Origin: Perognathus longimembris pacificus
Taxonomy: Eukaryota; Chordata; Mammalia; Rodentia; Heteromyidae
Direction of reading: 5' to 3'
Length of the DNA: 64,000 nt
NCBI RefSeq assembly: GCF_023159225.1
Contig: NC_063166.1
Coordinates: 72,294,575-72,358,574, forward strand
Each line of letters starts with the position of its first letter. Within the stretch, counting starts at the first letter, position 1. The notes below the pieces were generated by a model. It had not been told where the DNA came from. It was given only the letters and a program-made list of their open reading frames with translations, and did no database searches. Made by a program: the position numbers and the translations under genes. Positions 11,561 through 23,071 of the stretch are shown piece by piece.

Positions 11561-12765
11561 GAATTTTGGTTTTCTTCTCTCTCTTTTCATTTATTCACTT
11601 ACATTTATTCATCTATACTTACATGACTCAGAAAAGTCCCATACCAGGTATATTCACATGCATCATGTGCGTGTCGGTTCCTCCACTGTTTCTCCACACT
11701 TACAATTTTCACAGATTTACAGAAATATGCTGAATTTAGTAACTATGGCTCTTCTCCAGTACATTCAGGTTTCATATATGTTACTCAGTGCTTTGTATAT
11801 TGAATAACATGTTTTATTTCCTACAAAGAATAGCTGGGCTTTTAAAAGTTTTAAAGAAAACCTTTTGAATGTAGTATATGCTTGAACTGGAAGAGAGCTG
11901 AGGTCTAGCTGGGTCAGAGTCAGAAAGACTGTGTCAATCTTTCTATTGTGTCAGATACAATTTTGTCCTCTGGGCTGAAGAAAAGGAAAAACAGGGAACA
12001 CACCTGGCAGTTTTCTTAGAGTCTGTGCTCCTCCGATCCTCATGACTTTATGAAACAGGCAACAACAAAACTCCTCTAAAGCTGAACTAATGTGAAATAA
12101 CCCAGGGCTTGAACTTGTCGCATGACGTGGCTTTAAATTTTAATGTGAGCTCGGGAATAGATTTGTGAACAGCTAGGTAAAGCAAAGGCCATGAAATATT
12201 GATTCTGTACATTTTCTTATGCATTTTTATTCTCCAATTTAGTAAATTTTTCATCTTGCCTGCACTTAGAGGTTGCCTATGAAGTCGTTACTACCAATTG
12301 TATTAGCTGTTGTAAATAAATAATCGTCGCCTGAGCTGTTTGCTTGATGGGAGGTGGACAGGACCTGCCGCTATTCAGTACCAGCTCCCCATAGCCCAGC
12401 CAAAGAAGGACGAAAAGGGATGATCACAATTTTCCAAACAGCGTAGGAGAAGGCACTTTCTAAAAGAAGAAGTGCTTTAAATAAAGAGGAACGAGGAACT
12501 GTCTCAGTAGAAATAAACCACTATTCTGACAGTTGCCCATTTGGGTCTTGGAGAAGGCTGAAATCTCCCTCTCTATAAAATCATTAAGACATCAGACTGG
12601 AAATTCATAATATAAATTCTGCTTCAAGATTCCTTCATAGCACAGCTCTACTTTGGAGAAAATAAAAGTGTGATGCTTTTACCACTCGCCCTAACCCTTG
12701 TATATGCACAAAAGAAATCGTATTTTATCATTCACAGGAAAGACAGTGCAGATACTTCTCACTAT
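11561..12765. other. Unique sequence with conserved-looking part
   Basis: No gene or repeat identified. 12180-12640 is a repeat-free block with enhancer-like texture (see findings). Confidence 0.45.
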
Positions 12766-13014
12766 TTTTTTTTTGTGTGTGTGTGTGGGGGGTTGTTGGT
12801 TGTAGGGCTGTGACTGGGCACTGTCCCTGAGTTCTTCAGTTCAAGGTTAGCACCCTACCACTTGAGCCATGGCACAACTTCTGGTTTTCTGGTGGTTAAT
12901 TGGAGATAAGAGTCTGATGGATTTTCCTGCTGGGGCTGGCTTTGAACCTTGATCCTCAGATCTCAGCCTTCTGAGTAGCTAGGATTGCAGGTGTTAGTCA
13001 CGGGTATCTGGCGC
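12766..13014 (-). mobile_element. 7SL-headed Geo SINE, antisense
   Basis: The order from the left is T run, Geo tail complement ('ctaccacttgagccatggca' near 12857), linker 'taattggagataagagtctg', then 7SL head complement ('gagtagctaggattgcaggt' near 12974). A short GT run interrupts the tail end. Nearly full length. Confidence 0.85.
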
Positions 13015-13610
13015 TTCTCACTGTCTTAATTTTGCAGTGTACTTCTGTGTCTCTGGATAGACACTTACACAGCACTATAAAGGTTTCAACAAGGAAAAGG
13101 CAGAAACTAGCATAGGAAATAAGACAAGAGAAATTTAGTGTGGCTCCCCCCGTTTGCTTTGATTGAGTCATTGTGTAGGTTTCATATGTTAATTGATTTC
13201 TTCTCTGTTATTGAGTGAGATTGGTTGTTCTTCTAAGTCTGGGTCAAACTGACCAAAGATGGGTAAAGGACTTTTCCATTGAGTCCCAGATTTCTTTTTC
13301 CACAATGCCAGAACACAGCAGGAAAGGAGGTGAGATAAGGTCAGGCTGAACATGCAGCCCTAAAGACAAATCAAAGTGAGTCTCTTTAGTTTAGCAGCAC
13401 CATGGTAGTCCTGTTAGATAATTAAGAGTCCGTCATTTCTATTTCTTTCTTTTTGTTTTTGTTTCAGGTTCGTTGACGTATATACTTGCTTATTGTGGGA
13501 AATTTCAGGAAGATTGATTTGGCTTTTGTCTCTGACATCTGTGCCTACCAATGACTCTGAAAGAGATAAAGTTTTCACTAATTAGTTACCTTAGATATTA
13601 GTTCAGTAAA

Positions 13611-13678
13611 TGTGTGTGTGTAAGAGAGAGAGAGAGAGGAGACAGAAAGAAACAGAGAGAGAGAGAGAGAGAGAGAGA
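13611..13678. repeat. (GT)n(GA)n compound microsatellite
   Basis: A short GT stretch followed by GA units with 'agacagaaagaaacag' interruptions. Confidence 0.95.
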
Positions 13679-13699
13679 ACACAGAGGGATTTGACTTGC

Positions 13700-13887
13700 T
13701 CTCTGATTTGCCTTTTTCCCTCAGGAACAAGGCTGACACTGTACCACTTGAGCAACAACTCCATTTCTCACTTTTCCTGGTTAATTGGAGAGTCTTCATG
13801 AACTTTTCAGCCTGGGTTGGCTGTGATCTTCAGATCTCAGCCTCCTGAATATCTAGGGTTACAGGTGTGAACCTCCAGTGCCTGGCT
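13700..13887 (-). mobile_element. 7SL-headed Geo SINE, antisense, tail shortened
   Basis: The right part is a clear 7SL head complement ('cagatctcagcctcctgaat' near 13831). The Geo part is reduced to about 60 bases around 'gtaccacttgagcaacaact'. The flanking GA repeat may have replaced the lost tail. Confidence 0.75.
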
Positions 13888-14025
13888 AGTTTAATAAGCT
13901 TATAACAGTCTTCAGTCTGTTTAAAGTCATTACCAGTGTGTTTTTCAGTTTTTAAATCCTAAATTCTTTGGTTATTCCTTATGTTATTGGAAACTTAAAG
14001 CAATAAAAAGTAAATTCCCTAAGTA

Positions 14026-14027
<2 letters not shown>

Positions 14028-14073
<46 letters not shown>
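14028..14073. repeat. (GT)n microsatellite
   Basis: About 23 GT units, uninterrupted. Confidence 0.98.
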
Positions 14074-14074
<1 letters not shown>

Positions 14075-14075
<1 letters not shown>

Positions 14076-15454
14076 AATCCCATTTTGTTGCTTTTCTGTT
14101 TGCTTAAGTAAGCCTTCACAGGGAGAGGGCAGCAAGCTTACATATATTTGACTGTATGTAACAGCAAATATTGTTGACTTACACAGTGTACGTCACACAG
14201 GTCCTCATGTGCAAATTCTGTACGCCTGAACCGATGTGGCACAAGCCAAAGTTCAGGAAGGTGTATTGAGCAGATCTAGTTTCCAGGTATCTGGGTCCGG
14301 TGTTGGTGTGAATACAGGCATTCCATCTCCTCTTCAGCTCTTTCCAACTCCCACCCATCCTCAGCCAAGTCCTTATGAAAGAAAATAACAAGGGTAGGGA
14401 GGGGGCAGGGAAGAACTGAACCCATGTTTAGTGGAATACAGTGAAGAGATGTGGAGAGAATTTGCTGAGGTAGAGTGCAGGATTTGTCACACTGAGGAAG
14501 TTTCCTTGGAATTCAACTTAAAATGTCTTGCCTGAGAGAGGGCATTATCATGTAGATTAGAACACAGGGGCTATGCACTCATCTAGGGGTGAGGTAAAGA
14601 ATGAATACACTGGTAAGCTTTGTGGTAGAGAGTGATCTTCTATTTTGGCCTTAATGTGAATTTCCAGGATCAGCCTCATTTACCATAGCTAATGAGAAAA
14701 GTGGCTGAATGCAGAAGAAAGGGGTCAAAACAGTCATGATGTTGTACATTTAGGAAAGAGTTTGGAGGAAGTCATTAAGTCTTCCTGATGTGGAGCAGGA
14801 TGTGTTGAAGGAGAAGGAAGCTCCCATGGTTGGTGCCTGGGCTCTGTGATTCACGCTGAAACCAGTGACATTGGGAACACTTAGGATTCCAGTTGCTGCC
14901 ACTTCAAAGCAAACCTTCTCAATGCTATAGAGGTACTTCCTTTGTGTGTCAGGCCATAGCACCAGGAAGGAGCCTAGGCAAAGCCAACATTTATACTGGA
15001 GTAGAGACTGTGCCAAATAAAAAGGGAATAAAAAAAAAAAACATTGAGCCGAGAACAACAGCTTCACCAGCCATGGAAAGAATTGTGCAGAGATAAATAT
15101 TCCTGTGAACGGTACTCTTAGCTTCGGCTTCCTCCCAACTCCCCTCTGGCTGCTCAATAACAATAAGAGTGTTGTAAACTTACACCAAAGAAGCCCTCCA
15201 GTCAGAGATCCCAGAAGCCAAGAACAGCCAAGGGGACCCAGAAGGGGAAGCAGAGACAATCTACTCAAAATGTTTATGGAAAAAAACACCAGCTCTGCTT
15301 ACATGACCCATTTCTTAAAGACGAACAACTAAAGCAGTATCAACTTCAGCATGAAGAACAACTCCAAACTATAAAATTTGGAGAACATGCATATGGTATG
15401 CAATGGAAATAACAACAGTGCTGATTATATCTTCTTGTGTCTTCAGTACTGCTT
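14075..15454. other. Unique sequence with a long hydrophobic minus-strand open frame
   Basis: No repeat recognised. 14750-15289 on the minus strand is open for 179 codons, but the translation is mostly hydrophobic low-complexity residues with no recognisable family. The plus strand is also partly open. I do not call it a gene; it could be a diverged processed copy. Confidence 0.35.
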
Positions 15455-15468
15455 AAGAAGTTAGGGAC

Positions 15469-15675
15469 GGGGGCTGGGAATATGGCCTAGTGGTAAAGTG
15501 CTCGCCTCGTATACATGAAGCCCTGGGTTCCATTCCTCAGCAACACATATATAGAAAAAAGCCGGAAGTGGCGCTGTGGCTCAAGAAGTAGAGTGCTAGC
15601 CTTGAGCAAAAAGAAGCCAGGGACAGTGCTCAGGCCCTGAGTCCAAGCCCCAGGACTGGCAACAAAAACAAAACA
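15469..15675 (+). mobile_element. IDL-Geo SINE with 14-bp target duplication
   Basis: The ID-like head carries an A box ('tggcctagtggtaaagtgct') and a B box ('gggttccattcct'). It is joined through 'acatatatagaaaaaagcc' to a Geo tail ending 'ccaggactggc' plus an ACAAA-rich tail. The 14-base sequence 'aagaagttagggac' stands on both sides (15455-15468 and 15676-15689). The left copy follows TT, as expected for L1-endonuclease-primed insertion. Confidence 0.93.
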
Positions 15676-15771
15676 AAGAAGTTAGGGACCATGTAATGAA
15701 GAATGGATGAAGAGTGAGTAAGATGATTTAAATAGAAAAAGAAATGTAGGTAGCTTTAAGAAGGGAAACTA

Positions 15772-15982
15772 GGGCTGGGGATATAGCCTAGTGGCAAGAG
15801 TGCCTGCCTCGGATACACGAGGCCCTAGGTTCGGTTCCCCAGCACCACATATACAGAAAACGGCCAGAAGCGGCGCTGTGGCTCAAGTGGCGGAGTGCTA
15901 GCCTTGAGCAAAAGGAAGCCAGGGACAGTGCTCAGGCCCCGAGTCCAAGGCCCAGGACTGGCCAAAAAAAAAAAAAAAAAAA
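15772..15982 (+). mobile_element. Young IDL-Geo SINE with 14-bp target duplication
   Basis: Full-length head ('gggctggggatatagcctag', B box 'ggttcggttcc') and Geo tail ('ggcgctgtggctcaagtggc'), ending in about 20 A. The target duplication 'aagaagggaaacta' lies at 15758-15771 and 15983-15996. Same strand as the copy 300 bases upstream but with a different target, so it is an independent insertion. Confidence 0.95.
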
Positions 15983-15996
15983 AAGAAGGGAAACTA

Positions 15997-16869
15997 AGTT
16001 ACATAATAGAAATGAATATAAAGACTGGATTCAGCATCTTTCTTTTTTAGAAACTCTGAACAGAAGAGTCAGCTTTGCAAGAGTCAAATAATGATTAGGA
16101 GCACAGATCAATCTGGGATCAGAAGATTAGCGACATAATGGTGGTATGAAAAGAGATGCAAGGAACATAACAAGTATGTAAGGAAAGGATCTAGAACCCT
16201 GAAGAAAAAGAAAGCAGCAGCATTTAGTGATACAATACAAGAAATTGTTTCTTCCTGAAAATGATGGGTTCTTTGGAAGAGCTGTATAATGTGCTCTAGA
16301 ACATTAATTAAAATAAAACACAACCTGAATATACTTTGTGACTTCATCAACAAGCCACTTATGTTCTCCCTCCCTCCTTCTCTCTCTCTCTTCTGCCTTT
16401 GCTGTGTCTCTGCTTTTCCTCTATATTTATCTCTGCTACATTTTCCCTCTGCATTCTTTTGATCCTTCTTTCTGTTCTGTACTGTTTCTCTCTTTGGGGA
16501 GAGAATCCTATGTTTCATGTAGACCTGTGTGTATGGTTCTGTCTCTTTAGGGCCTCTGTTGTCTCTTTCAATAAACTCTTTCCTGTCTCCAAGTGGCTGG
16601 TCCTATCTCCATTACAATCAGGGGAGACCGGAACTGGCTGTAGTGAATGTGAGGAAGTCTTTATAATTAACAGGATCTCTCTGCTGTTTACATAAACACT
16701 TGAAAATGACACAGGGAGCCAAGCAGACCGTTTTGCACGTCTGATGAGAATGTAATTAAATATGTGTGTGGGGGGAAGAGTAGAAAAGAGGAGGGCACAC
16801 TGAGGTGAAGTAATAAGACAGAGTGAGGCTGGATGGCATCAGATTAGCGCAAGGGAGGATTTGTATTTA
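15997..16869. other. Unique sequence with pyrimidine-rich tract
   Basis: No gene supported. 16362-16500 is CT-rich and explains the open frames on both strands. No named repeat. Confidence 0.45.
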
Positions 16870-17200
16870 ATGAGACTCCATAATTACGCACTGATGATGT
16901 CTAGGTGTCGGGCATGGAGCTAGGCTCTGGGGATGAGAATAGTTTGTAATGCAGACTCAGTCCTGAGTGAATTTAGTTGACTCGTAGGATGCAGTAACCA
17001 AAAGTTATAATGCTTGAGTGTACTAGCCAGTTACAGATGCTCTGAGAAGATGATGAGGAAATCGGAAGGTAAGCATGGGGTGATGTTTGAGCAGAGCCTT
17101 GAACAATGAGAATGATTTGGATGGGGAGTAGACTGGGGAAGGCAAGATGGTCATAGCTGCAGCAAGAGGTCCAGTAAGACTGAGGTGGTTTTGGTGCAAT
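16870..17200 (-). mobile_element. L2 LINE fragment, antisense
   Basis: 'aggtgtcgggcatggagcta' near 16903 and 'ctctggggatgagaatagtt', then 'gatgtttgagcagagccttg' near 17081, follow the order of the antisense 3' end of L2. Highly diverged, as expected for this ancient family. Confidence 0.55.
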
Positions 17201-17640
17201 TTGGCATATGACTTTAGGAAGATCTCAAACCTCTTTCTAAGAAGCTGTTCCTTTCTTTAGGTCTGCAAGAGAGTATTTTCCACCGAGGAAACTCAGCAAG
17301 CCAGAGAAAATTCCTGGCTTGACCTAAAACCTGAAGTTGCCATAAGTATGACCCTCCCCTTCCTCATTTCCCTAGGCACATTTTATCCTCTGATGAAATG
17401 ATTCAGTGTAGAGTAAGCAAAATTAATCCAAATCCAGAGGTTTGCTTGTTTTGGGTGGAATTTGACAAAATCCTACAATATTCATAGAAAAGGGTTAAGA
17501 GATAGGTAAGGAATTTGTGAGGAAGCAGAGGTGTCTTGATCTATAAGACAAGATTTGTCTAGAAGATTTGGTAATTTAAGTGATATGAAGTTGTTTAAAA
17601 GAAAAACAAGTCACAGAGCTGTCAGTGCAGAAAATGCCAT
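17201..17640. other. Unique sequence, no gene seen
   Basis: No repeat or coding sequence recognised. Confidence 0.4.
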
Positions 17641-17889
17641 TAAGCTGGGAGTTAATGGCTCACACCTATAATCCCTGTTACTCAGAAGGCTGAGTTCAAA
17701 GGATCACATTTTCAAAGCAGAGACATGTATGATCCTCTTATTTCCAACTAGCCAGCAAAAAGCCAGAAGTGGAGGTGTGCCTCAAGTGGTTGAGTACTAA
17801 CCTTGAATAAAAAAGCAAAGTGAGAATTCAAGGGCCTGAGTTCAAGCCTCAATGCCAGCACAAGAGAAAAAAAAAAGAAAGAAAGAAAA
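17641..17889 (+). mobile_element. 7SL-headed Geo SINE, older variant
   Basis: 7SL head ('taatggctcacacctataat') and Geo tail with the 'aaaaagcaaagtgagaattc' segment also seen in the 2904 copy, then a GAAA-rich tail. The shared segment suggests an older subfamily. Confidence 0.82.
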
Positions 17890-17899
17890 CACCTTTACA

Positions 17900-18500
17900 C
17901 ATATATGGGACTCCAGTCAATGACAGAAGAGACATGATACAGGACTGATGGGGAGAGAATATTTTATTCAATAAATGTGGGAAATGGGGGTCCTGACAGA
18001 AAAAGAACACTTTACCTCTACTTTAAGCTACTCACTTTAGAATGGGTAGCCATCAAAATGGGAGGAGTTTTAGAAGGAAATTCTTAAAAATCTCTTTATG
18101 ATCCTGGGGTAGAAAGATGGATATTTCTTCAATAGTAAACAAAAAGCCCAAAATGCAGATGATAAGATTCTTAAATTTAACTAAACGAAATAAAGTCTTT
18201 TATATGTTAATGCATGTCCATACCAATAACTGACAAAAGGGTTCCGTAATATATAAAACACTGTTATAAATCAATAATATGCAAACAAAATACACAAGAA
18301 AAAAATGGACAAGAGATACAAATAAAAGAAGTATAAAATATGAAAACCAAACATGGCCAAAAGCTTGGCCGCATTAATAAGTCATAGATATTCAAGTTAA
18401 AACAAGAGCATTTTTCTCCCTTAATATGATGCTGGTTTGTGCTGAGGACTTGGTTTAAGAGATTCTCTAATACGTTGCCAGAATAACTGTACATTGGCAC
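17900..18500 (+). mobile_element. Old L1 ORF2 fragment
   Basis: 'gagagaatattttattcaat' near 17954, 'taatatataaaacactgtta' near 18248 and 'gaaaaaaatggacaagagat' near 18298 follow the order of the C-terminal part of L1 ORF2 in sense. No open frame survives. Confidence 0.6.
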
Positions 18501-18694
18501 CTCTCATTCAGAGTGCAATTTTAGTAGTAAAGAATGAAATGGAAAATGAGGAGGATTTATGAGTTAGCACTTCAGTGGTTAGGTACTTATTCTCAGTGAT
18601 GTTTCCTTTGTGTGCACAAATATATTTATGACAGGATTACTTGTGAATGAGAGAAATAAGATACATCTTCCATGACAAATTTAAATGATATTAC

Positions 18695-18955
18695 TATTTT
18701 TTGTGCCTGGTTCTGAGGCTCAAACTTAGGGCCTGGGAACTGTCCCTGAACTTCTTTTGCTCAAAGCTAAGTAACACGCTACCTACCACTTGATCCACAG
18801 CTCTACTTTTGGTTTTTCGTTTTTGGGAGGGACTAGTTTATTGGAGATAAGAGTCTCATAGACTTTTCTGTCTGGACTGACTTTGAACTATGATCCTCAG
18901 ATCTCAGCCTCCTGAGCAGCTAGGATTATACATGTGAGCTACCAGTACCTGGCTG
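18695..18955 (-). mobile_element. 7SL-headed Geo SINE, antisense
   Basis: Antisense Geo tail ('aactgtccctgaacttcttt') with a small duplication at 'ctacctacc', a T/G-rich linker, then the 7SL head complement ('cagatctcagcctcctgagc' near 18899) to 'accagtacctggct'. Confidence 0.83.
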
Positions 18956-20649
18956 CCTTCACTTTTAACAAGACGTTCCAGGACAGGTAGGAAAATTCAA
19001 TTGTTTGTCTTCTTTGACTTATTTCTGGAATTGGGGGAAGATAATGTCTGACCTCTCCACATTGCTGCTTTTATGAAAATAGGAAGGAATAAAGGTAGAC
19101 TATGGAGACAGACAGGGAGACAGAGCCACATGACTGCTGTCTTCTCAATTGACAGGAAGTGTGGTTGCAAAGCTGAATGGGTTGCCAATGTCTCTCTTCT
19201 TGTTGGGAGTGAGAACGGTGAGGACTAATCTCTTTCTTATCATCACACTGCCATCCACACACCTAACCTGGGAAGCAAAGTTTCCAATTAGGATGAAGGT
19301 CACAGGGTGTCATATAAGGTCATCTTCTGGGAGATGAGAGCCACTGAACAATCAAGACACATGCCCACAGCTCTGGTGCCTCACGCTTGGCTCCTTGCTT
19401 CCACACCGCCATATGGGTCAGGGCAAAGAAATGGTGCTTAGCATTATTTAGGCGAATGAAGCCTTAAAAAGGGACATTTCCACCCGTGGATTGTGTTCAC
19501 ACAAGTGCCATAAATTCTACCTACAGAGCCCAAATAGGATCCCAAAAATAGTTGAAACATTGGCAGCCTCTCTGAGAAGGAACGCGGCTCCCTGCAGGAG
19601 CTGCTTCTGAGAAGACAACTTCATTTGGACAGATTTTCACGAATAAATCTGTTAACAACACGGTCTTCTCACTTTTCAGGTTTCTCCAGGATTTCCCAGG
19701 GTTTGGAGAGATATTTGCACAAACTGGCTTCCCGAGATAAATCCCATGTCACGCCGCCAGGGCTTGGCATTCAATTGAAAGACAGTGCAAAGGAAATTAA
19801 TTAAATGCTAGCCAGAGGGAGCCAACAGAAACAGACATTTCAAGTGGAATCAATACAATATAAGCGTACTAGGGTAGGGACTTTTTTTTTCTTCTTTTTT
19901 GCCTATTTTTCCACAGCCAAATCCCCGAAGCTAGAAAAATAAAAAAGAATCTTGGTATATAAAGTATAATGAATTAATATTTGTGGAATGAATGGGTTAA
20001 TGTCAGTTCATTCAGCATTTAGTGACCCGCTGAGTGGAGAGCTGTATTTACAAAGTGACTCGCTACTGGGTGGAAGAGGGAAATTCCCATGGCATATATG
20101 GAATATTTAGGATTCACTAAAAGCTCTACTGGAAATGTGTGAGGTTTCTGGGGGAAAAGGTGACCAGGGCATAATTAATTGAGCTAGTAGTGGAAAGTGT
20201 CATTGCAGAAGGGTTTTATAAGCATTAGCAACAGTTGCAGGCAGGAATAGAAGGGAATTGCAGGGGGAAAAGGGTGTAGTAGGCAAAAGCCAAGAGGTGT
20301 GAAAACACAGCCTATTTAGGGGTCACCTCATGGAGTTAAGGACACCGCCTCCAAAGCAAGGACACTCCCCCTTACAACAACAAAGCCACCAATTAAAAAG
20401 CTGAAGAGGAACTGCCAAATTCCAGGCTGTGTGTTAGTAGTAGCCAGAGAAAAGCAAACATCAATGTGCCCTTGATCAAAGCTATTTACCTTCTAATAAT
20501 CTGCAGTGGGACCGGGTGGGCAAGTGTGCTAAGGAGTCTTTATTGTATTTCCAAATATGCCCTTCATAGGAAGCAAGACCTTAATAAATACTTGGGAGAA
20601 CAGCTTGAAAGAGTAGTTTAAGCTGGAACTGAGGGAAGTTAGGTCTTCA
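18956..20649. other. Unique sequence with conserved-looking blocks
   Basis: No repeat over about 1.7 kb, unusual for this SINE-dense window. 19440-20130 has enhancer-like composition (see findings). Short open frames near 19000-19340 on both strands have no domain. Confidence 0.45.
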
Positions 20650-21107
20650 TGGCTAGGTAGTTAGGGACAGAAGATGGCAGCCAACACCTACTCCACATGG
20701 AGTCATGAGGGATGACATAGCAAGAGGCATACATCCTTTCCATCCATGGCCAAGTGCATATTCCTGCAGCTTCCATCCAATCAAAAGCCCCTTCCCGAAT
20801 ACTTGAGATGTGGGAATCCTATCATAGGGCAACTTCCACTGCATGTTGTGAGAGAACGGGGAACCAATCATGAGACTCCCTGCAGCGTATGTCCACCCTT
20901 CAACCAATCAGACCAGGTGCATGCCCTTCAAAGGCAGAGGCAAGGGGTCCCATATATAGTGGGGTCCTGAAAGACTGGGCCCCCTCCAGGTCCCCCTCCT
21001 TGTACAAGGAGTCCAGTTCACGGTTTCTTTCATATTCAAATAAATCTGCTCAGTCTGCTTAAAATAATTTTCTGCTCTTTGTTTCTTTAATGGGCAGAGA
21101 AAACAAA
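20650..21107 (+). mobile_element. Probable solo LTR
   Basis: The promoter and end signals of an LTR occur in the right order: three CCAAT boxes (20777-20781, 20864-20868, 20904-20908), a TATA box (20953-20958), then a polyadenylation signal AATAAA (21039-21044) about 85 bases downstream, followed by a T-rich end. No internal retroviral sequence lies on either side, so it would be a solo LTR. Ends are approximate; I could not find a target duplication. It is not similar to the 56 kb LTR. Confidence 0.6.
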
Positions 21108-21179
21108 CCTGAGCCCTAGATGGCATAAGAACAGTAAATAAAAATAAAGGGGAAGCTTGTGCTCCACTTCTGTGCAGAG

Positions 21180-21270
21180 CAAGGGAGCAGTAAATGACGG
21201 AAAAAGAATAGGTTTGAAGTTACCTGACCCAGGTTCAAGTCCTAGTCCACCAAGTGTAGATGGCCTTATA
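21180..21270 (+). mobile_element. MIR fragment
   Basis: 'ctgacccaggttcaagtcct' near 21225 resembles the 5' tRNA-like part of MIR. Short. Confidence 0.4.
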
Positions 21271-21671
21271 ATGAATACATTGAGGCTCTACTGGGGAAGG
21301 GTCTGTGGTGTAGCTATGGGGGAGTTTCTTTTCTGATTGGTTCTTGGCCAGAGGCTGCCCTCAATTTTGTATCAGATGCTTTTCTCCTTAGGACAGTTCT
21401 CAGAGGGGAGAATCTTTCAGCAAGTTAAGCTGTGGTGTTCTGTATCTAATGGAGTTATGTTCCATTTCTCCTGCAGGATTTTGTTGGTGAAAATGATTAT
21501 TTCTACCTATAGTCAAGGGGACAGAATGACACAAGGCATGAATGTCAAATGCTCAGAATCATGGGGCCACATAGAAAGTACTTCTCTCTTATTCTCCCCA
21601 TTGAATTCTAGCTTCCAGAACAATGTCCACACCATCGTAGGTCCTCAGTAAAAGAATAAGGTCACAAGTAG

Positions 21672-21893
21672 TTTTTGTTGTTCCTGTTTGTTTTGGTGGC
21701 ACTAGGATTTGAACTCAGACCTTCATGCTTGTTCGGCTGGCACTCTACTGCTTGGACCATGCCTCCAGCCTAGCATTTTGCTAGTTATTTTGAAGATGGG
21801 GGCTAGCAAACTTTTCTGCTCCTGAGTTGCTAGAAGCCTGAAAACTCATCCCCAAGTTACAGGCACGAGCCTCTGACATTCAGCACAAATGTA
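21672..21893 (-). mobile_element. Old 7SL + tRNA dimeric SINE, antisense
   Basis: The tRNA-like tail complement ('gatttgaactcagaccttca' near 21707, 'ggaccatgcctccagcc') is followed by a decayed 7SL head complement ending 'aggcacgagcctctgac'. Same architecture as the copies near 5143 and 40020. Confidence 0.65.
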
Positions 21894-21965
21894 GTTTCCA
21901 TAAGTGGGATATATCTGACTAAAATCAGGTACCTTTCTGCTCATCATGATGGAAATTTAATGTTG

Positions 21966-21982
21966 GTGTGTGTATGTATGTA

Positions 21983-22015
<33 letters not shown>

Positions 22016-22017
22016 TG
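21966..22017. repeat. (TGTA)n(TG)n microsatellite
   Basis: A few TGTA units followed by about 15 TG units. Confidence 0.97.
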
Positions 22018-22407
22018 TATGTTTGCTTGAAGGGGGGAAGTGGCAGATCAAGATGCTTTATTCTGAAAGCAGCTAGATGCAGAAGTATTGAAGGAAGTGT
22101 CCAGGGAACTAAGGGGTAGCTTTGAAAATGTCCTCAATATTTGGCAGATCTGAATACTACACACAGAAAAGCTGCAGCTTCCACCTTATTCTGGGACTTC
22201 TGGGTTTTCCATTGTTTGTGTTAGAGTAAAAGTGGAAGCATTGCTTTGGATGGTGCTCTCAAGCTTCAACACTTACAACTCATTCCTTTAGCTTATTCAG
22301 GACATAGTGCTGTAATCATTTGGACATATGTTTCCTGATATACAACACAAATACTTTCATCCATAAAGGAAAAACATAATGTAAGAAAACAAAAAAAAAT
22401 TATAGAG
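22018..22407. other. Unique sequence, no gene seen
   Basis: No repeat or coding signal recognised. Confidence 0.4.
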
Positions 22408-22600
22408 TAAAAGCTAGATGTGATGTCCTATGCCCATCTTTGCTGCTTGTAAGATTGAGATGGGGGTGCACTGCTTGGGATGCCATTTCACATGATAAAA
22501 GACGAGTGCTATTACGTGTACTTGTCACCTCAGCTACATGGGAAAGCATAAATAGGATCGTGGTCTATCCTGGCCCAGGCATAAATAAGGAAACTGTTTA
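22408..22600 (+). mobile_element. Decayed 7SL-derived SINE
   Basis: 'tagatgtgatgtcctatgcc' and 'cacctcagctacatgggaaa' can be laid along a 7SL-derived SINE. Many substitutions; low certainty on subtype and ends. Confidence 0.45.
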
Positions 22601-22622
22601 TAAAAAAAAAATAACAAAAGCT

Positions 22623-22841
22623 TGGGCTGGGAATGTGGCTTAGTGGTAGAGTGCTTGCCTAGATGCATGAAGTCCTGGCTTTGGTTCCTTAGTACCACAT
22701 AAACAGAAAAAGCTTCAAGCGGTGCTGTGGCTCAAGTGATAGAGTGCTAGCATTGAGCAAAAGAAGTTCAAGGGACAGTGCCCAGGAAGCCCTAGAACTG
22801 GCAGGAAACAAAAGACAAAAAAAAAAAAAAAAAAAAAAAAA
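22623..22841 (+). mobile_element. IDL-Geo SINE
   Basis: ID-like head ('gggctgggaatgtggcttag', A box intact), B box mutated ('ggctttggttcct'), then Geo tail ('ggtgctgtggctcaagtgat') and a run of about 25 A at 22817-22841. The head of the next SINE follows directly. Confidence 0.9.
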
Positions 22842-22847
22842 GCTAAG

Positions 22848-23060
22848 CTGGGGGCTGGTGGCTCATGCCTATAATCCTAGCTACTCAGGAGGCTGAGATT
22901 TGAGGATCATGAAACTCTTATCTCCAATTAACCACTCAAAAACCAGAAGTGGGGCTGTGGCTCAAGTGGTAGAGCACTAGTTTTGAGCATAAAGAGGCTC
23001 AGGGACAGTGCATAGGCCTTGAGTTCAAGCCCTACAACTGACGAAAAAACAAACAAAGCA
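22848..23060 (+). mobile_element. 7SL-headed Geo SINE with head deletion
   Basis: The head ('gctggtggctcatgcctata') loses about 30 bases between 'tttgaggatcatg' and 'aaactcttatctcc'. The Geo tail is complete ('gtggggctgtggctcaagtg'). Confidence 0.87.
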
Positions 23061-23071
23061 AAAAGATAAAA

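Noticed and set aside
16108..16518. 136-codon minus-strand frame rich in K, R and E
   Set aside because: It is antisense to a CT-rich tract; the charge pattern is a composition effect.
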